Assembly: GCA_002104985.1 (NCBI GenBank)
Contig: MCGO01000001.1
Span: 434,001-498,000, forward strand
DNA from: Rhizoclosmatium globosum
Lineage: Eukaryota; Chytridiomycota; Chytridiomycetes; Chytridiales; Chytriomycetaceae
Reading direction: 5' to 3'
Length of the DNA stretch: 64,000 nucleotides
The notes below the pieces were generated by a model. It did no database searches, was not told where the DNA came from, and was given only the letters and a program-made list of their open reading frames with translations. Shown in pieces: positions 26,891 to 37,915 of the stretch. The translations under genes and the position numbers were made by a program. How positions within the stretch are numbered: the stretch's first letter is position 1; each line of letters opens with the position of its first letter.

Positions 26891-27931
26891 TCAGACTCGG
26901 TTGTATGCAGTATGTGGTGCAGGCACCTTGGACATGTGTCCAGCCCTTGCAAAGTCTCTGTGCATCAAACCAGTGTGCTTCCACTTTGCTTGTCTCAACT
27001 GGTGCACTTGAACACACAAACCAATGATCGCAAGCAATACGCAACCAGCAAACATGTACGCCCACTTAGATCCAAAGTCAACTTGTACATTTTTTCCTGT
27101 GGAAATGATTCTTGAAATATCCACGAACCCAGTTTGAGCAAACACGTCAAGACCAACAAACGTGGCATAGGCACCCCCAAACGATGTGGCAGTAATCAAA
27201 ATTGGCATCTCCAAGAAGAATACCAAAACTCCAAACACAAGACAGAACACAACAATGGTGATGATACGCGCCGTGGATGACGTGATCACATCCTTAAGCA
27301 CAGTCAAAAACAGCAGCGAGAGAACGTATCCCAGCCCTGCTCCGATTGCAAAGAAACCAACTTTCCAAAGCGCCAAGGTAAGTCCGCCACCAATAAGTCC
27401 GAAGAGGAGACACACACAGAAATACACCAAGTCCCTGTTTGATCCACCAATTTGAGACTTTGAGCTAAATTCAATGTTCTGGAGCACAACAAAGGTCAGG
27501 ACGCTGAAAAAGTAGAATCCGGCCAGGAAGAGCAGCGGCTTGAACAGTTTGTGACCGAAAAAGACGAGAGCGAGCCCAGAAGCGATAAGCACTGCCGCGT
27601 ATACAGCCGTGTACGCCGTCAGTCTTGATATTCCGTCGTCAAGAGGCGAAGTGAGAGTTGAGAGTGGATTTGTGTTGTTCGTGGCGACGGGCACCACGTC
27701 TTTCAGGTTTGCGAATCGGACAGCGTCGGCGTTTGTGTTTGTGTTTGTGTTTGAGATTGCGGTTGCGGCCGACGAGTAGACATTCGGCTTTGCGTCTGCT
27801 GCCGGAACTTGCCACGACCGGAGCAGCGCCGGACTCACAATCCCGCTGAAGTCGGCGGATACGGTCGCAGAGAGAAACAGGGTTGCCGCGAGGAGCACCA
27901 GTTGGAAGAGCACGATGCGCATTGGTTTCAT
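26891..27931 (-). CDS. TMEM198/TM7SF3-like (DUF4203) multi-pass membrane protein
   Basis: A single exon encodes 346 residues from the ATG at 27931, chosen because a signal peptide starts there (MKPMRIVLFQLVLLAATLFL). A luminal segment with Asn-Thr repeats (microsatellite near 27733-27753) comes first. About seven membrane helices follow, with small-residue packing motifs (GHKLFKPLLFLAGFYF, LFGLIGGGLTLALWKVG, FFAIGAGLGYVLSLL). This spacing matches the TMEM198/TM7SF3 domain (PF13886). The tail is short and basic. Vertebrate TMEM198 takes part in Wnt co-receptor regulation; no such role can be assumed here. Confidence 0.85.
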   Translation of the reverse strand: MKPMRIVLFQLVLLAATLFLSATVSADFSGIVSPALLRSWQVPAADAKPNVYSSAATAISNTNTNTNADAVRFANLKDVVPVATNNTNPLSTLTSPLDDGISRLTAYTAVYAAVLIASGLALVFFGHKLFKPLLFLAGFYFFSVLTFVVLQNIEFSSKSQIGGSNRDLVYFCVCLLFGLIGGGLTLALWKVGFFAIGAGLGYVLSLLFLTVLKDVITSSTARIITIVVFCLVFGVLVFFLEMPILITATSFGGAYATFVGLDVFAQTGFVDISRIISTGKNVQVDFGSKWAYMFAGCVLLAIIGLCVQVHQLRQAKWKHTGLMHRDFARAGHMSKVPAPHTAYNRV

Positions 27932-28344
27932 TGGAGGGAAGTGGTGGTGGTGTGGTTTGGAAACTAGTTTTTGGGTTTGATGTTCGAGAAGACCTGAACT
28001 CTGACGCCGACAAAAACAAAGAGAGTTCGATTCATCAGCCATCAAAGGATCAAATAGTTTCAAACCATGCATCACCATTGGAAACGAAGTTTACCTGCCA
28101 AGAGCCTATAGAAGTTAAATCAATATCCCTGTCAACTTCTAATAGTTAGGCTGCGTCGGTGTTCTGACTTGAGTTTCAAATTGCAGGAGCTAGTACCACT
28201 GTGATTGAGTGGAACTGTACTTTAAAAAGGCACATTTCTATTCTGACTGGGGAATTACCTTTTATGGAATAAAAAGTAAAACGATTGACATATTATCTAA
28301 ATAACGTTTATTTACGAAATATTTCTTGGCCGCACAAAGAAGCT
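27932..28344. other. Intergenic region between the TMEM198-like and PiT genes
   Basis: About 410 bases. The upstream frame of the TMEM198-like gene continues into this region but lacks a better start. Nothing else is seen. Confidence 0.4.
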
Positions 28345-30052
28345 TTACTTTGGCGCAACTGGAGCCTGGTTGAAAGATGGTCCACGTGTAACCAGTGCAA
28401 ACAAGCAGCCGGCAGAGACACCGGCAATTGGAAGAGTCAATAACCAAGAGAACAAAGTCCAAGAAACCATCTTCCAGTTCACAGACTTGGCACTGCCGTT
28501 CATCAAACCGACTCCGACAGTAGCACCGACAATACACTGGGTAGTAGAAACTGGGAGAGCCAAGAAAGAAGCGGTGATAACAGCCAAAGCAGCTCCAAGT
28601 TCCATGGCGAATCCACGCGATGGAGAGTGGTAAGTCAAGTTGTTACCCAAGTTGATCATAATTCTCCAACCATACAAAGCCAAACCGCAGTCAATTGCGA
28701 AACCTCCCATAGCCAACATCCACGTCTGGACATTAGCATTCTTGGCAACTTTACCAGTAGACCACAAGTCGTAAACTGCAGCGAGTGGTCCAATGGCGTT
28801 AGCAACATCGTTGGAACCATGTCCGAAAGAAGCAAACGAGGCTGTCATAACTTGGAGGAAAGAGAAGAGGAACTCAACCTTGTTGTCGTACAAAGTAGCA
28901 TGAGCGTGAGCATCTTTGGCACTTTGGGATTGAACTGAAGCGACATCCATGAAGAGACCCTTCTTAGCGAGCTCGTAAGTACCTCTGAAACCGTTCTTGA
29001 CAGTGGCAACAAGTCCAATGGAGTCAGTAGCTTCTTCGACGACAGTAATTTTCTCAGTGTGGACGATGGCAGGCTCCTCTTTGTGACCATCCTCAACAAG
29101 GTGTGGGGTGAATTGAAGGGCAAGCTGGCGTTCAAGGTTCTCGCTCTTTGGCTGGGTTGGAACGGCAAAGATGTAGAACAAGTGGTACCACTTGAGGTCC
29201 TCTTCCTTCTCGAGCTTACGGAGGAAGTATGGAATCGCGAAGAAAGTAGTAAAGAGCAAGACAAATCCAGAGACGGCACCAACAATGGTCATGCAAAGAG
29301 CGACATCACCAGAGAAAACAACTGGAGCTCCGAAAGAGGCAGCAGTGATCTTAAGGGTCGACTTTCCGTTCTTGGAGGCAACGTAGAAAGAGACAATGAA
29401 GGTGGTGAGGGTAAAGTAGACTGGAATCGCGTAGATACCGGCGCGGAGTGGGTTCTTGGCCTTCAAGACAAACTGACGAGTGAGTCCGTAAATGATCATG
29501 GCGAGGATACCGGCAACAGCTGGGGAAATTAACCAAGACGCGACGATTTGAGTCACACCCTTGTTCTCCCAACCCCAGTTAACAGCGTCCGTACCGAACG
29601 CGGATACACCGACACCAATAAGTGCACCAACAATAGAGTGGGTGGTAGAAACTGGCCAACCGAAACGAGTGGCAATCATCACCCAAGATGAGGAACCAAT
29701 CAAAGCACACATGAATCCAGACATCAAAAGATCCTGACGTTTGTCGAACTGACCAAGAGAAATGATACCGTCTTTGATGGTTCCGGTAGTGGAGGCTCCG
29801 AGAAGGATAGCTCCGAGGAACTCAGTGAAAATGGCTATGCAGCAAGCTTGCCACAATTTGAGGGAACGGGAACCGACCGAGGTAGCGAAGGAGTTGGCGA
29901 CGTCGTTGGCACCTGTAGTATACGGACAGTTAGGATAAAGTGGTCTACAAGAAGGACACGTTACCAATAGCGTAGGCATCTAGGAAGGAGAATGCCACAG
30001 TAAGGGCAAACATCCATGTGTAGGAGTTGACTGGAAGAGGAAGTGGAGCCAT
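28345..30052 (-). CDS. PHO89: PiT-family sodium/phosphate symporter (Pho89 type)
   Basis: Exons 30052-29965 and 29912-28345 (intron 52 nt) give 551 residues. Both PiT signature repeats are present: GANDVANSFATSVG (residues ~30-43) and GSNDVANAIGPLAA near the C-terminal half. Each is followed by a GxxxxVSTT-type motif (GWPVSTTHSIVGA and LPVSTTQCIVGA). About ten to twelve helices flank a hydrophilic central loop (~residues 270-370). The family imports phosphate with Na+ at the plasma membrane and in yeast is induced by phosphate starvation. No clear Pho4 site (CACGTG) was seen in the leader. Confidence 0.95.
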
Positions 30053-30690
30053 ATTGTAATACTGATGACAACAAGACGGGGGAAGAGACCTCGTCCTTAT
30101 ATGCTTATTGCAAGCCTATAAATTTTTCGTTGGTGATTATGTTGGGCACGAGCTTTTTTGAACTTTGGTTGATTAAATTGTCCGCGTGCCTTCAAGTGCC
30201 TCAGCTCAGGCCTCAGCTCAAGCTCTCACGACGTATGCAGTGATTAGTGAGGAGATACTTAACGTATAATTGCTCGCTCAGGATTTATTGACATTGGTCC
30301 AAGTTAACAGCTTGATAAATAATATCAAGAGTGAAACGAAATTTCGGGCACGCATTTTGAGTTGGTTGTACCTTGTCCCTCATTCCTTATTGGCTGCAAT
30401 GAACTGGAGGCACAGCTTCTAGGAACTTCGGGCAAGTCCTCACTCAAAACCCTGATTTTCTACAGCAGAGTAATCATACTTCCTCGATTTTTTTCTGTTC
30501 CAAAGTCAAAGGAGGTCTTCATGTTGCCAATAATGCATTGAATTGTTCATGAATGTACTGTCGGTAAGTTTCCTTTGTTGGAAGAGGGGTGACAGAACGC
30601 GGCACAAATTCCCAAGAGTCTAGTCCATAATTAATATCAATTGAAAGAAAGATGGAATATAAAGCGAGTTGTGCCGATTTATTCTTGCTT
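30053..30690. other. Intergenic region upstream of the PiT gene
   Basis: About 640 bases between the PiT start (transcribed leftward) and the GPN3 stop. No gene, tRNA or repeat is supported. Confidence 0.4.
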
Positions 30691-31624
30691 TTAGTAATCA
30701 ATCACATCATCGTCTTCTTCACCGTCTTCCATATCCTTAGGCTCTTTTGGCTCAACATCTTCGCCATACTGAATCGCATTGTCGATATGAGAGAGGACGG
30801 TTGTAACAGAGTCCTCGTCGTGAATGTTGAGGGGAATGAAAGAGACCATGTTGAATTCTTCAATGAGCTGAACGAGTGCTCGGTTCAAGGCATGTAATTT
30901 CGGACTCGTGTCTTTGTTAGCATCTTCCATGAGGAGGGCTGGGTCTGGGTCAAAGTATCTATACGAGAATATTTAGTTCCCTGAACGAATTACGTCAATA
31001 AAACCAACCTCTCGAGCTCATACGAATTCGCGCGATCACCCAACAAATCCATTTTACTCATGACATTGATATGCGGGATTTCCAACTGAATCATTGCACT
31101 CATCGCACTCATCACACCCGAAAAGTATTTGCTAACATCCTGCACAAATTGCGAGTCAAGAAGGTATACACCACACGTCCGGTATCCCATTCTGGACAGT
31201 GTCGAGACAATGTTTTTCATAATAGGGAAGTGGGTGTACAACTCGATTTGGCCGGGACAGTCAATGATGAGATAGTCATCTTCGAAGGACGAGATTTGGT
31301 CTTCGAGCCAGTCAATATTATTCACAAGGTACCTGGTTGTGTCTGTAAGTAATTGGCTACGATATGGACCAGTAAACAAACTCACTCCAAGCAATAGACG
31401 AGACCACCGTTCGGGCCGTACTGAAGCTCTTCGACGACATCTTCGAGTGTAATAAGGTCTCTGATGTCGATGGATGGCTTGTACTCAAAGTGCTCGGCAG
31501 CTGGGTCCAGGTTGACCAAATGCACTGACCGCCCAACAGATTGGCAGTGTGTCATGATGGTTGCGCAGAATGTGCTCTTTCCGGATCCCGCTGGACCCAT
31601 CACAAGTTGGCAGAGCTTTCCCAT
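30691..31624 (-). CDS. GPN3: GPN-loop GTPase 3 (GPN3)
   Basis: Exons 31624-31386, 31332-31009 and 30958-30691 give 276 residues, the family's usual length. The P-loop GPAGSGKST is at residues ~10-18. The Switch-I region NLDPAAEHF, the GPN loop ([12 protein letters not shown]), the G3 motif DCPGQIELY and the G4 SKMDLL are all visible, and the C-terminus is acidic. GPN GTPases help assemble RNA polymerase II and bring it into the nucleus. The acceptor of intron 1 is the CCAG just before 31332; an earlier ACAG is out of phase. Confidence 0.95.
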
Positions 31625-31954
31625 TTGGTTTGCTGTGGTTTGCTGAAGGTGGTTTGGTTTGGTTTTTGTTTTTTTTTCGGATTTGATTCAATTCTCTCTT
31701 CTTTCTCATTTACTACTTTATAGTCCTATCATTTGAAGGAATAGATAACTCTTGATACTTGACTATTCTGTTTGTTTTCATTATTCGCTATATGTCGCCA
31801 CAGGTGTGCATAGACTGACGGATTTAAAATTGAACTTCACTCCCAGTGCAAACAGTCCTTGCGCATCACAACGCTGATGTTGAAACGGTAGAAAGGGAAA
31901 TTAGAATGTCGATCAGAAGTTAACTTTTATTCAACTATCTTTTCTTCAAATCAA
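31625..31954. other. Divergent intergenic region between GPN3 and ZIP2
   Basis: About 330 bases shared as promoter region by GPN3 (-) and ZIP2 (+). A T-rich stretch lies near 31660-31680. No zinc-response palindrome was recognised. Confidence 0.4.
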
Positions 31955-33422
31955 ATGGGTCGTTTCACAAACGCCGGCGCCTCTGACTGCTGTTGCTGTT
32001 CTTGTTCTTGTTGCTGCCCAGATTGCTGTGACGAAGCTTATCTTTCCTGCTCCGAGCCATGCGAACCTGTTCTTCCTTCACCAAAGTTACACTCTCAGCT
32101 TTCCACCTCACCGCTGTTTCGAGTTGCAGCGTTTCTTGCGCTTGTCTCAGCTGTTAGTGCACAGGCTGCAGGTTTGTGTTGTTGACACTAAAGACTCAAC
32201 GACAGAGTAACATCTGCAAACAGGAGAAGCAACACCTGAATCTACTTCTTCCAGCGCAAACCTTTGTATTGCAGATGATATTCCTTCTTATGACCTCAAA
32301 TTCCATATCGCTGGTCTCTTTATCGTTCTTGCCACATCAGGCTTTGGTATTTTCGGAACACTGCTTCTCTCAGTCAACCGTGATAAGCTGAAAAAGTACG
32401 AGAATCTTATCGCAAATGCCTTACTAGTATGTATTCGAGACTACTTGGATCCCGATCTGACCTTTCTCTAGCTTTTCAAAATGTTTGGAATCGGCGTTAT
32501 CGCAGGAACAGCGTGGATTCACTTGCTGCCCGACGCTTTCTCACAATTCGGATCACCTTGTCTTCCTTCCAACTGGCAATCATACGGCCCCAACTTTGTG
32601 GGCCTCTTTGGCCTCATCGCTGCTTTTCTAGTACAACTCGTTGAAGTCACGGGAGAAGGAGTTAAACGAAAACGCGAAAAGAAGCACAGTCATGACTCTG
32701 ATTGTATTGAGCTTTCGCATCGACCCTCACAGGATCGTACTTCAGATGAGAATAGCTCTAAACAGGATTCAGTGAACGTAATCGCTCCTATTCCGTCTCC
32801 AAACCATCATATCGACGTGATTCAATACGAATCAACCTCAACGCTGAAAGTATTGAATGTGATTCCCGCTGGCCACGCTGGAAAGTCTTCCCCAGCTCCA
32901 ACAACTCACATTACCGACACACACTCGCACAACACAAACTCAAAAGAACTGGCAACTATTATCCTTGAGATTGGTATCTTGTTCCACTCGTTGATTATCG
33001 GCGTCACTCTCGGAGTAACTCCAGACGACCAGTTTTCAACTCTTCTTGGTGCGATTTGTTTCCACCAAATGTTTGAAGGAATGGCGCTTGGTGTTTTGAT
33101 TGGAAGACTTGGAAACATCACGAATCGTACAAAGAAGCTGTTGTCGTTATTGTATCCGTTGACGACACCAATTGGGATTGTGATTGGAATCAGTGTGCGA
33201 CATTCATACAACGCGAATTCGAGTAGTTTGATTGTGATGCAGGGTATTCTTGACTCTCTTTCCGCTGGGATTCTATTCTTTAACGCGTACACGGAATTAA
33301 TGAGTGAGGAAGTCAGTCATAGTCCCCATTTCTTGGGACTCAGCTCCGTGCTCAAAGTTGCGTCGTTTGTGGCAATGTATTTGGGAGCCGCTGCTATGGC
33401 AATCGTTGCTTTGTGGGTATAA
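31955..33422 (+). CDS. ZIP-family metal transporter with Cys-rich N-terminus (copy 2)
   Basis: Exons 31955-32171, 32224-32426 and 32472-33422 give 456 residues. Residues 11-36 hold 12 Cys, including a run of four. A hydrophobic helix (~55-70) precedes FHIAGLFIVL and MFGIGVIAGTAWIHLLPDAF. The loop between helices 3 and 4 has scattered His residues (HSHDSD, HHIDV, THSHN), typical of ZIP metal loops. The metal-site helices HSLIIGVTLGV and HQMFEGMALGV are present, and the protein ends in a MAIVALWV helix. It is the first of four + strand copies between 32 and 41.3 kb. Relative to copy 1 it has an extra intron just before LFKMFG, shared with copies 3-5. Confidence 0.93.
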
Positions 33423-33464
33423 GAAAGTCGAATAAGTCGAATAAAGTTGTTGACATAATCAAAA

Positions 33465-35416
33465 ATGATTCGTTTTGGGTCAGGTCCAGCACGACGAGGC
33501 ATCGTCGCTACATCTTCCATAACTTCAAATTCATTTGGAAGAACTCCTAGTACATACAGTTTGGCCTGCCACAGAGCCGCAGTAGTTATGCCAGTCAGAC
33601 ACCTCTCACTAAGCGAATCCCGTCGAGAGAACATGAAGCTCTTTCTCTCCGTCGCTGGAAAACTCGGACGCACAAACTTTCCCGAGTTTATTGAGCATTG
33701 GGGACAAAAGCCATTCTGTAAGGCCCCTTTGTCGCTGCTTTATTAATCAACTCAACCGATTATCAATTCAGACAGAACAGGGTACGCACTCTCTGCCATC
33801 GCAGCCTCGTCCTTCTTCTTCTCTGGATTCACAAGCGTCGTGCCATACCTTATCTCATCGGCTGTCGCTGGGTACTGGTATGTCGGAATCACAGACATGA
33901 GACAAGTGCGTCACGCAGTACGCAGGAATTACCCCGTCCTCGGAAACTTTCGATACCTCCTCGAAGGAGTCGGCCCCGAATTCCATCAGTACATTGTTGA
34001 AGGCCCACTTGAAGGCGTCCCATACACAAAAGAGGAACGTAGCATGGCGTACCGCCGATCAAAACCACACATGAACCATTCCATGCCGTTCGGGACGCGA
34101 TTGAATGTAGAGAGTGTTGGGTATGAATGGTGTAACCATTCTTTCTTCCCAACGGTTGTTCCCCATGAGAAGGAACGGACTGTGATTGGAGGGAAGGATT
34201 GCTTACAAAAGTATAGCGCGAGTTTATTGAATATCAGTGGAATGAGTTATGGTGCGTTGAGCTCACGTGCTGTACAAGCGTTGAACAAGGGAGCAAAGAT
34301 GGGACACTTTTACCATAACACTGGAGAAGGAGGGTTGAGTCCTTACCATATACAAGAAGGGGGTGACCTTGTGTGGAATATCGGGACGGGTTACTTTGGA
34401 TGTAGGACTTTGGAGGGGAAGTTTGATCCCGTCATGTTTGCTGAGAAGGCTAAGTTGCCACAAGTCAAGATGATTGAGTTGAAAATGTCACAGGGTGCTA
34501 AACCTGGACATGGCGGTTTGTTGCCTGCGGACAAGATTACATCTGAAATCTCGCAAATGAGAAATGTTCCGATGGGTGAGGATTGTGCAAGTCCTCCGGC
34601 TCATCGAGCATACCCTCCGACGCCTCAAGGTCTGCTTTCGTTTATCGTGAAGCTACGTGAGTTGTCTGGGGGCAAGCCTGTTGGAATTAAACTCTGTGTT
34701 GGAAGAGTTGACGAGTTGACGGCACTTATTCACGCTATGCAATCAACTGGAATCAAGCCAGATTTTATTACTATTGATGGAGGAGAAGGTGGAACTGGAG
34801 CTGCTCCTGTCGAATTTTCAAACAGTGTTGGAATGCCAATGATGGAGGGACTTATTCTTGTGAATGGACTTCTTCGAGGTGCCGGAATTAGAGAAGACAT
34901 TAAGATTATTGTCAGTGGAAAGATTCTTAGTGCGTTTTCAATGGTTCGAGCTTGGGCTCTTGGAGGTTGGTTTGTTGCGATAGATTGTGGAATCCCCAAG
35001 ACTTACGATGGTTCTTTTGCATAGCTGACGTGTGCAATTCTGCCCGTGCCTTTCTTTTCTCACTCGGATGCATTCAGGCTCTAAAATGTAACAGCAACAA
35101 GTGCCCAACTGGCATCACAACCAGTGATCCAAATCTAATGCAAGGTCTCGATGTAATTGAAAAGTCTAAAAGAGTGTATCGGTTCCACAACACATCTCTT
35201 CACGTTGCAATGGAGCTTGTGGGTGCAATGGGGCTGGACGATCCACATAAGCTCGAACCTCGCCATATTATGAAGCGAGTTTCTAATACAGAGGTGAAGA
35301 CGTTTGAGGAGATGTATCCATCGGTCCCGATGGGTTCGTTGTTGGTTGGAAAGGGACCCAAGAGGTTCCAGCTGTTATGGGATGAAGCTGTGAAAAATGC
35401 AGCAACAGCTCCTTGA
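33465..35416 (+). CDS. FMN-binding glutamate synthase-family protein, probably mitochondrial
   Basis: Exons 33465-33717, 33772-34965 and 35025-35416 give 612 residues. The first ~60 residues are Ser/Arg-rich with few acids, like a mitochondrial presequence, and hydrophobic stretches follow at ~95-125. The barrel is that of the GltB FMN domain: NISGMSYGALS, HNTGEGGLSPYH, MSQGAKPGHGG, a TIDGGEGGTGAAP phosphate loop and a GADVCNSARAF strand. A C-x5-C-x4-C motif (GCIQALKCNSNKCP) matches the 3Fe-4S site of glutamate synthases. The N-terminal amidotransferase domain is absent, so it is the stand-alone type common in bacteria. The exact reaction is unproven. It sits between ZIP copies 2 and 3 on the same strand. 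Confidence 0.88.
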
Positions 35417-35646
35417 TTTCAATCACATATGTATGCAAACTCGATTGGACTTTGAACATTCCACCAAATAAACTGTTAATCTGGTTTAAACCCACTCTCT
35501 TGGCATTTCTCATCAATCCATCCATGAAATTCCATTTAATTTGGCAAATGAGATATGGGATAATTTCGCACACGAGAATGGAGATTTCAGAGAGGTGATA
35601 AAAAGCAAGCACGCTTTTTGAAATAAACTCACCACCGAAAAGCAAG

Positions 35647-37189
35647 ATGCAACCGACCTCTGACGCCCTTGAATTTACCGACGAATGCTGCTACTGCTGC
35701 TACGAGAGCGACTGCTGCGAGCCCGTTCTCGAGTGCTGCGACGATCCAATGTGCGAAGTCCAAGACCAAGACCACGTCCAAGTCGAGCCGCCGTTGCGCC
35801 GCACCAAAACAGGGACCGGATCTGGTTCTGCGAACTCTGTTCTTCAGGCGCTGCTTTTCTTTGGCGTCGCTGTTTCGTCTGTTTCGGCTGTGGCTGCGGG
35901 TGAGCATCACTTTCAACTTTATTGCGATGATGATGTTGTTGATGGAAGAACCTGTCGCCAACTCTCACTCTCACTCTTCCTACCACTCTCACTCCAACTT
36001 GGGCTCATCACTGACCACCACTACAGGTGCTTCAGACGACAACTTGGTGACTGGAAACTCAACTGCTGATGCGTGTGCTCAGGCCGAGGCATCTGCATAC
36101 AATGAACCCTTCCATATAGGCGGCATCTTTATCGTCTTGTTGGTTTCTGGCCTCGGTATCTTTGGTACGCTTGCTCTGGGCGTTCGCACAAAAACTCCCT
36201 TCTTTGCCAAAGTCTTGCAGGTACTGTCTCCTTTCCTCCCCCCCACGATCTTTGATCCAAGAGGTATGCTAATCCGACACATTCATACCAGATCTTTAAA
36301 ATGTTTGGAATCGGTATCATCTGTTCCACTGCATGGATCCATTTACTCCCCGACGCATTCTCCAAGTTCAGCAGTCCTTGCCTTCCATCAAGCTGGCAAA
36401 GCTATGGTTCCAATTTCGTTGGAGTCTTTGGAATGTTTTCCGCGTTTGCTGTTCAGTTGATTGAATTGTTGGCTGTCGATTTCAAGAGAAAGAAGCTTGC
36501 CAGAGAAAATCCAGACTTGGAACATACTGTTGTGACTGGAAATTCGTCTGCTTTCTTGGAACATCCAAGTAAAGATGAGATGACGCTTGAACAAGCGATT
36601 CCTAGTGCTCATAGTGGAAAGAACGACAATCACGATCACACTGGCGTTGAACGTGATTCTGAATTGGGTACTATTTTGCTTGAAGCGGGTATTATTTTTC
36701 ACTCCTTGATTATTGGTATCACGTTGGGTGTTACTGGCGACGATGTGTTTACTTCTCTCTTGATCTCCGTTTGCTTCCATCAGGTTTGTGTTTGAATATG
36801 TCCTTGAAAACGTTATCTTATATATATCATTACTGTAGATGTTTGAAGGAATGGCTTTGGGAGTCCTCATTGGAAACCTCCAGTTGTCCATTTGGACCAA
36901 GAGACTCCTGTGCCTCGCATACCCCTTGACCACCCCAATCGGAATTGGAATCGGAATCGCTATCAGAAGCTTCTACAACGAGAACGACGGCGGTCTTATT
37001 CTTGCTGAAGGAATTTTCAACTCGCTTTCTGCCGGAATCCTCTTCTACAACACCTACACTGAATTGATGAGTGCTGAAGTGTCCCACAGTGGACCATTCA
37101 ACCGTTTTACTGCAGGATTCAAGGCGGCTTGCTTTTTGTCCATGTATTTGGGAGCGTCTGCAATGGCGATTATTGGAATTTGGGCCTGA
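35647..37189 (+). CDS. ZIP-family metal transporter with Cys-rich N-terminus (copy 3)
   Basis: Exons 35647-35899, 35949-36220, 36292-36783 and 36839-37189 give 455 residues. The N-terminus holds nine Cys in pairs with a CCDDPMC block. After the first hydrophobic helix comes a His-rich extracellular stretch (NSHSHSSYHSHSN), kept in frame only if the first intron ends at 35948. The ZIP core follows: FHIGGIFIVL, MFGIGIICSTAWIHLLPDAF, HSLIIGITLGV and HQ/MFEGMALGV. The last intron splits HQ from MFEG, unlike the other copies. It probably imports Zn2+ or Fe2+. Confidence 0.93.
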
Positions 37190-37915
37190 GTGTGGTTGAT
37201 CCCAAGATTATCATTTTGCCTATTATTTGGTTTACAGTGTTGTTCCAAAATGAAGAAATTATTTTTTCTTTCGCATTTAAATTATTCAGTCATTAATCCA
37301 CAAAAATACACATAGAGATGGAAAGGAAGGGGCAGAGCGAAACTCACGTGTTTATTCTGGTTCAAGATCAAAGTAGGATAAATACGGCTAAATGCATATT
37401 CTCCAGAATCAAATCCTCCAAATTGGAGGTGAGGAAGGGCCAGCTATTGCAGCTGCCTTCCTCCAGTTGTCACCAAAGTCACTTCTTCACTAAAGGTCCT
37501 CCCATTTGTTTCAAGCAACCACCCGCAATCTTTCACCCAGCGTCACAAAATGAATGTGAGACGATCTTTGCAAGGCTGATTGATAAATTGACAACTTTGA
37601 ATAGGCCGCCCCAAGTACTGCAGCGTTGGTGATAGAAAGGGTTGAATGCTCCTTTGTTCGCTTTTACCTCACTGCTTGCAGTGAAAACCCACTTTACACT
37701 CCGAATTAACGTCCATCTGCTTTGGCAAGGGCAGGAGTGTCGATGACAACGTACAGTCGTAAGTGTGTTGTTTTGGCTTAACCTCAGCTTAACCACCTTT
37801 GCTAATGTTCTTCTTTTGTGATATACATAGTATTAGATTTATGTGAAAAGTACATGAATAAAGGTGAAGCGTGCCCCAAAATTGGCAACCAGAAACTTCA
37901 ATCGAAAAGCAGCCG
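37190..37915. other. Intergenic region between ZIP3 and ZIP4
   Basis: About 730 bases, the longest gap in the ZIP group. It contains only short frames without motifs. It should carry the ZIP4 promoter; no repeat or RNA is seen. Confidence 0.4.

Noticed and set aside
33317..33673. Minus-strand open frame across the ZIP2 and glutamate synthase genes
   Set aside because: It is a shadow of the two + strand coding regions and has no motif of its own.
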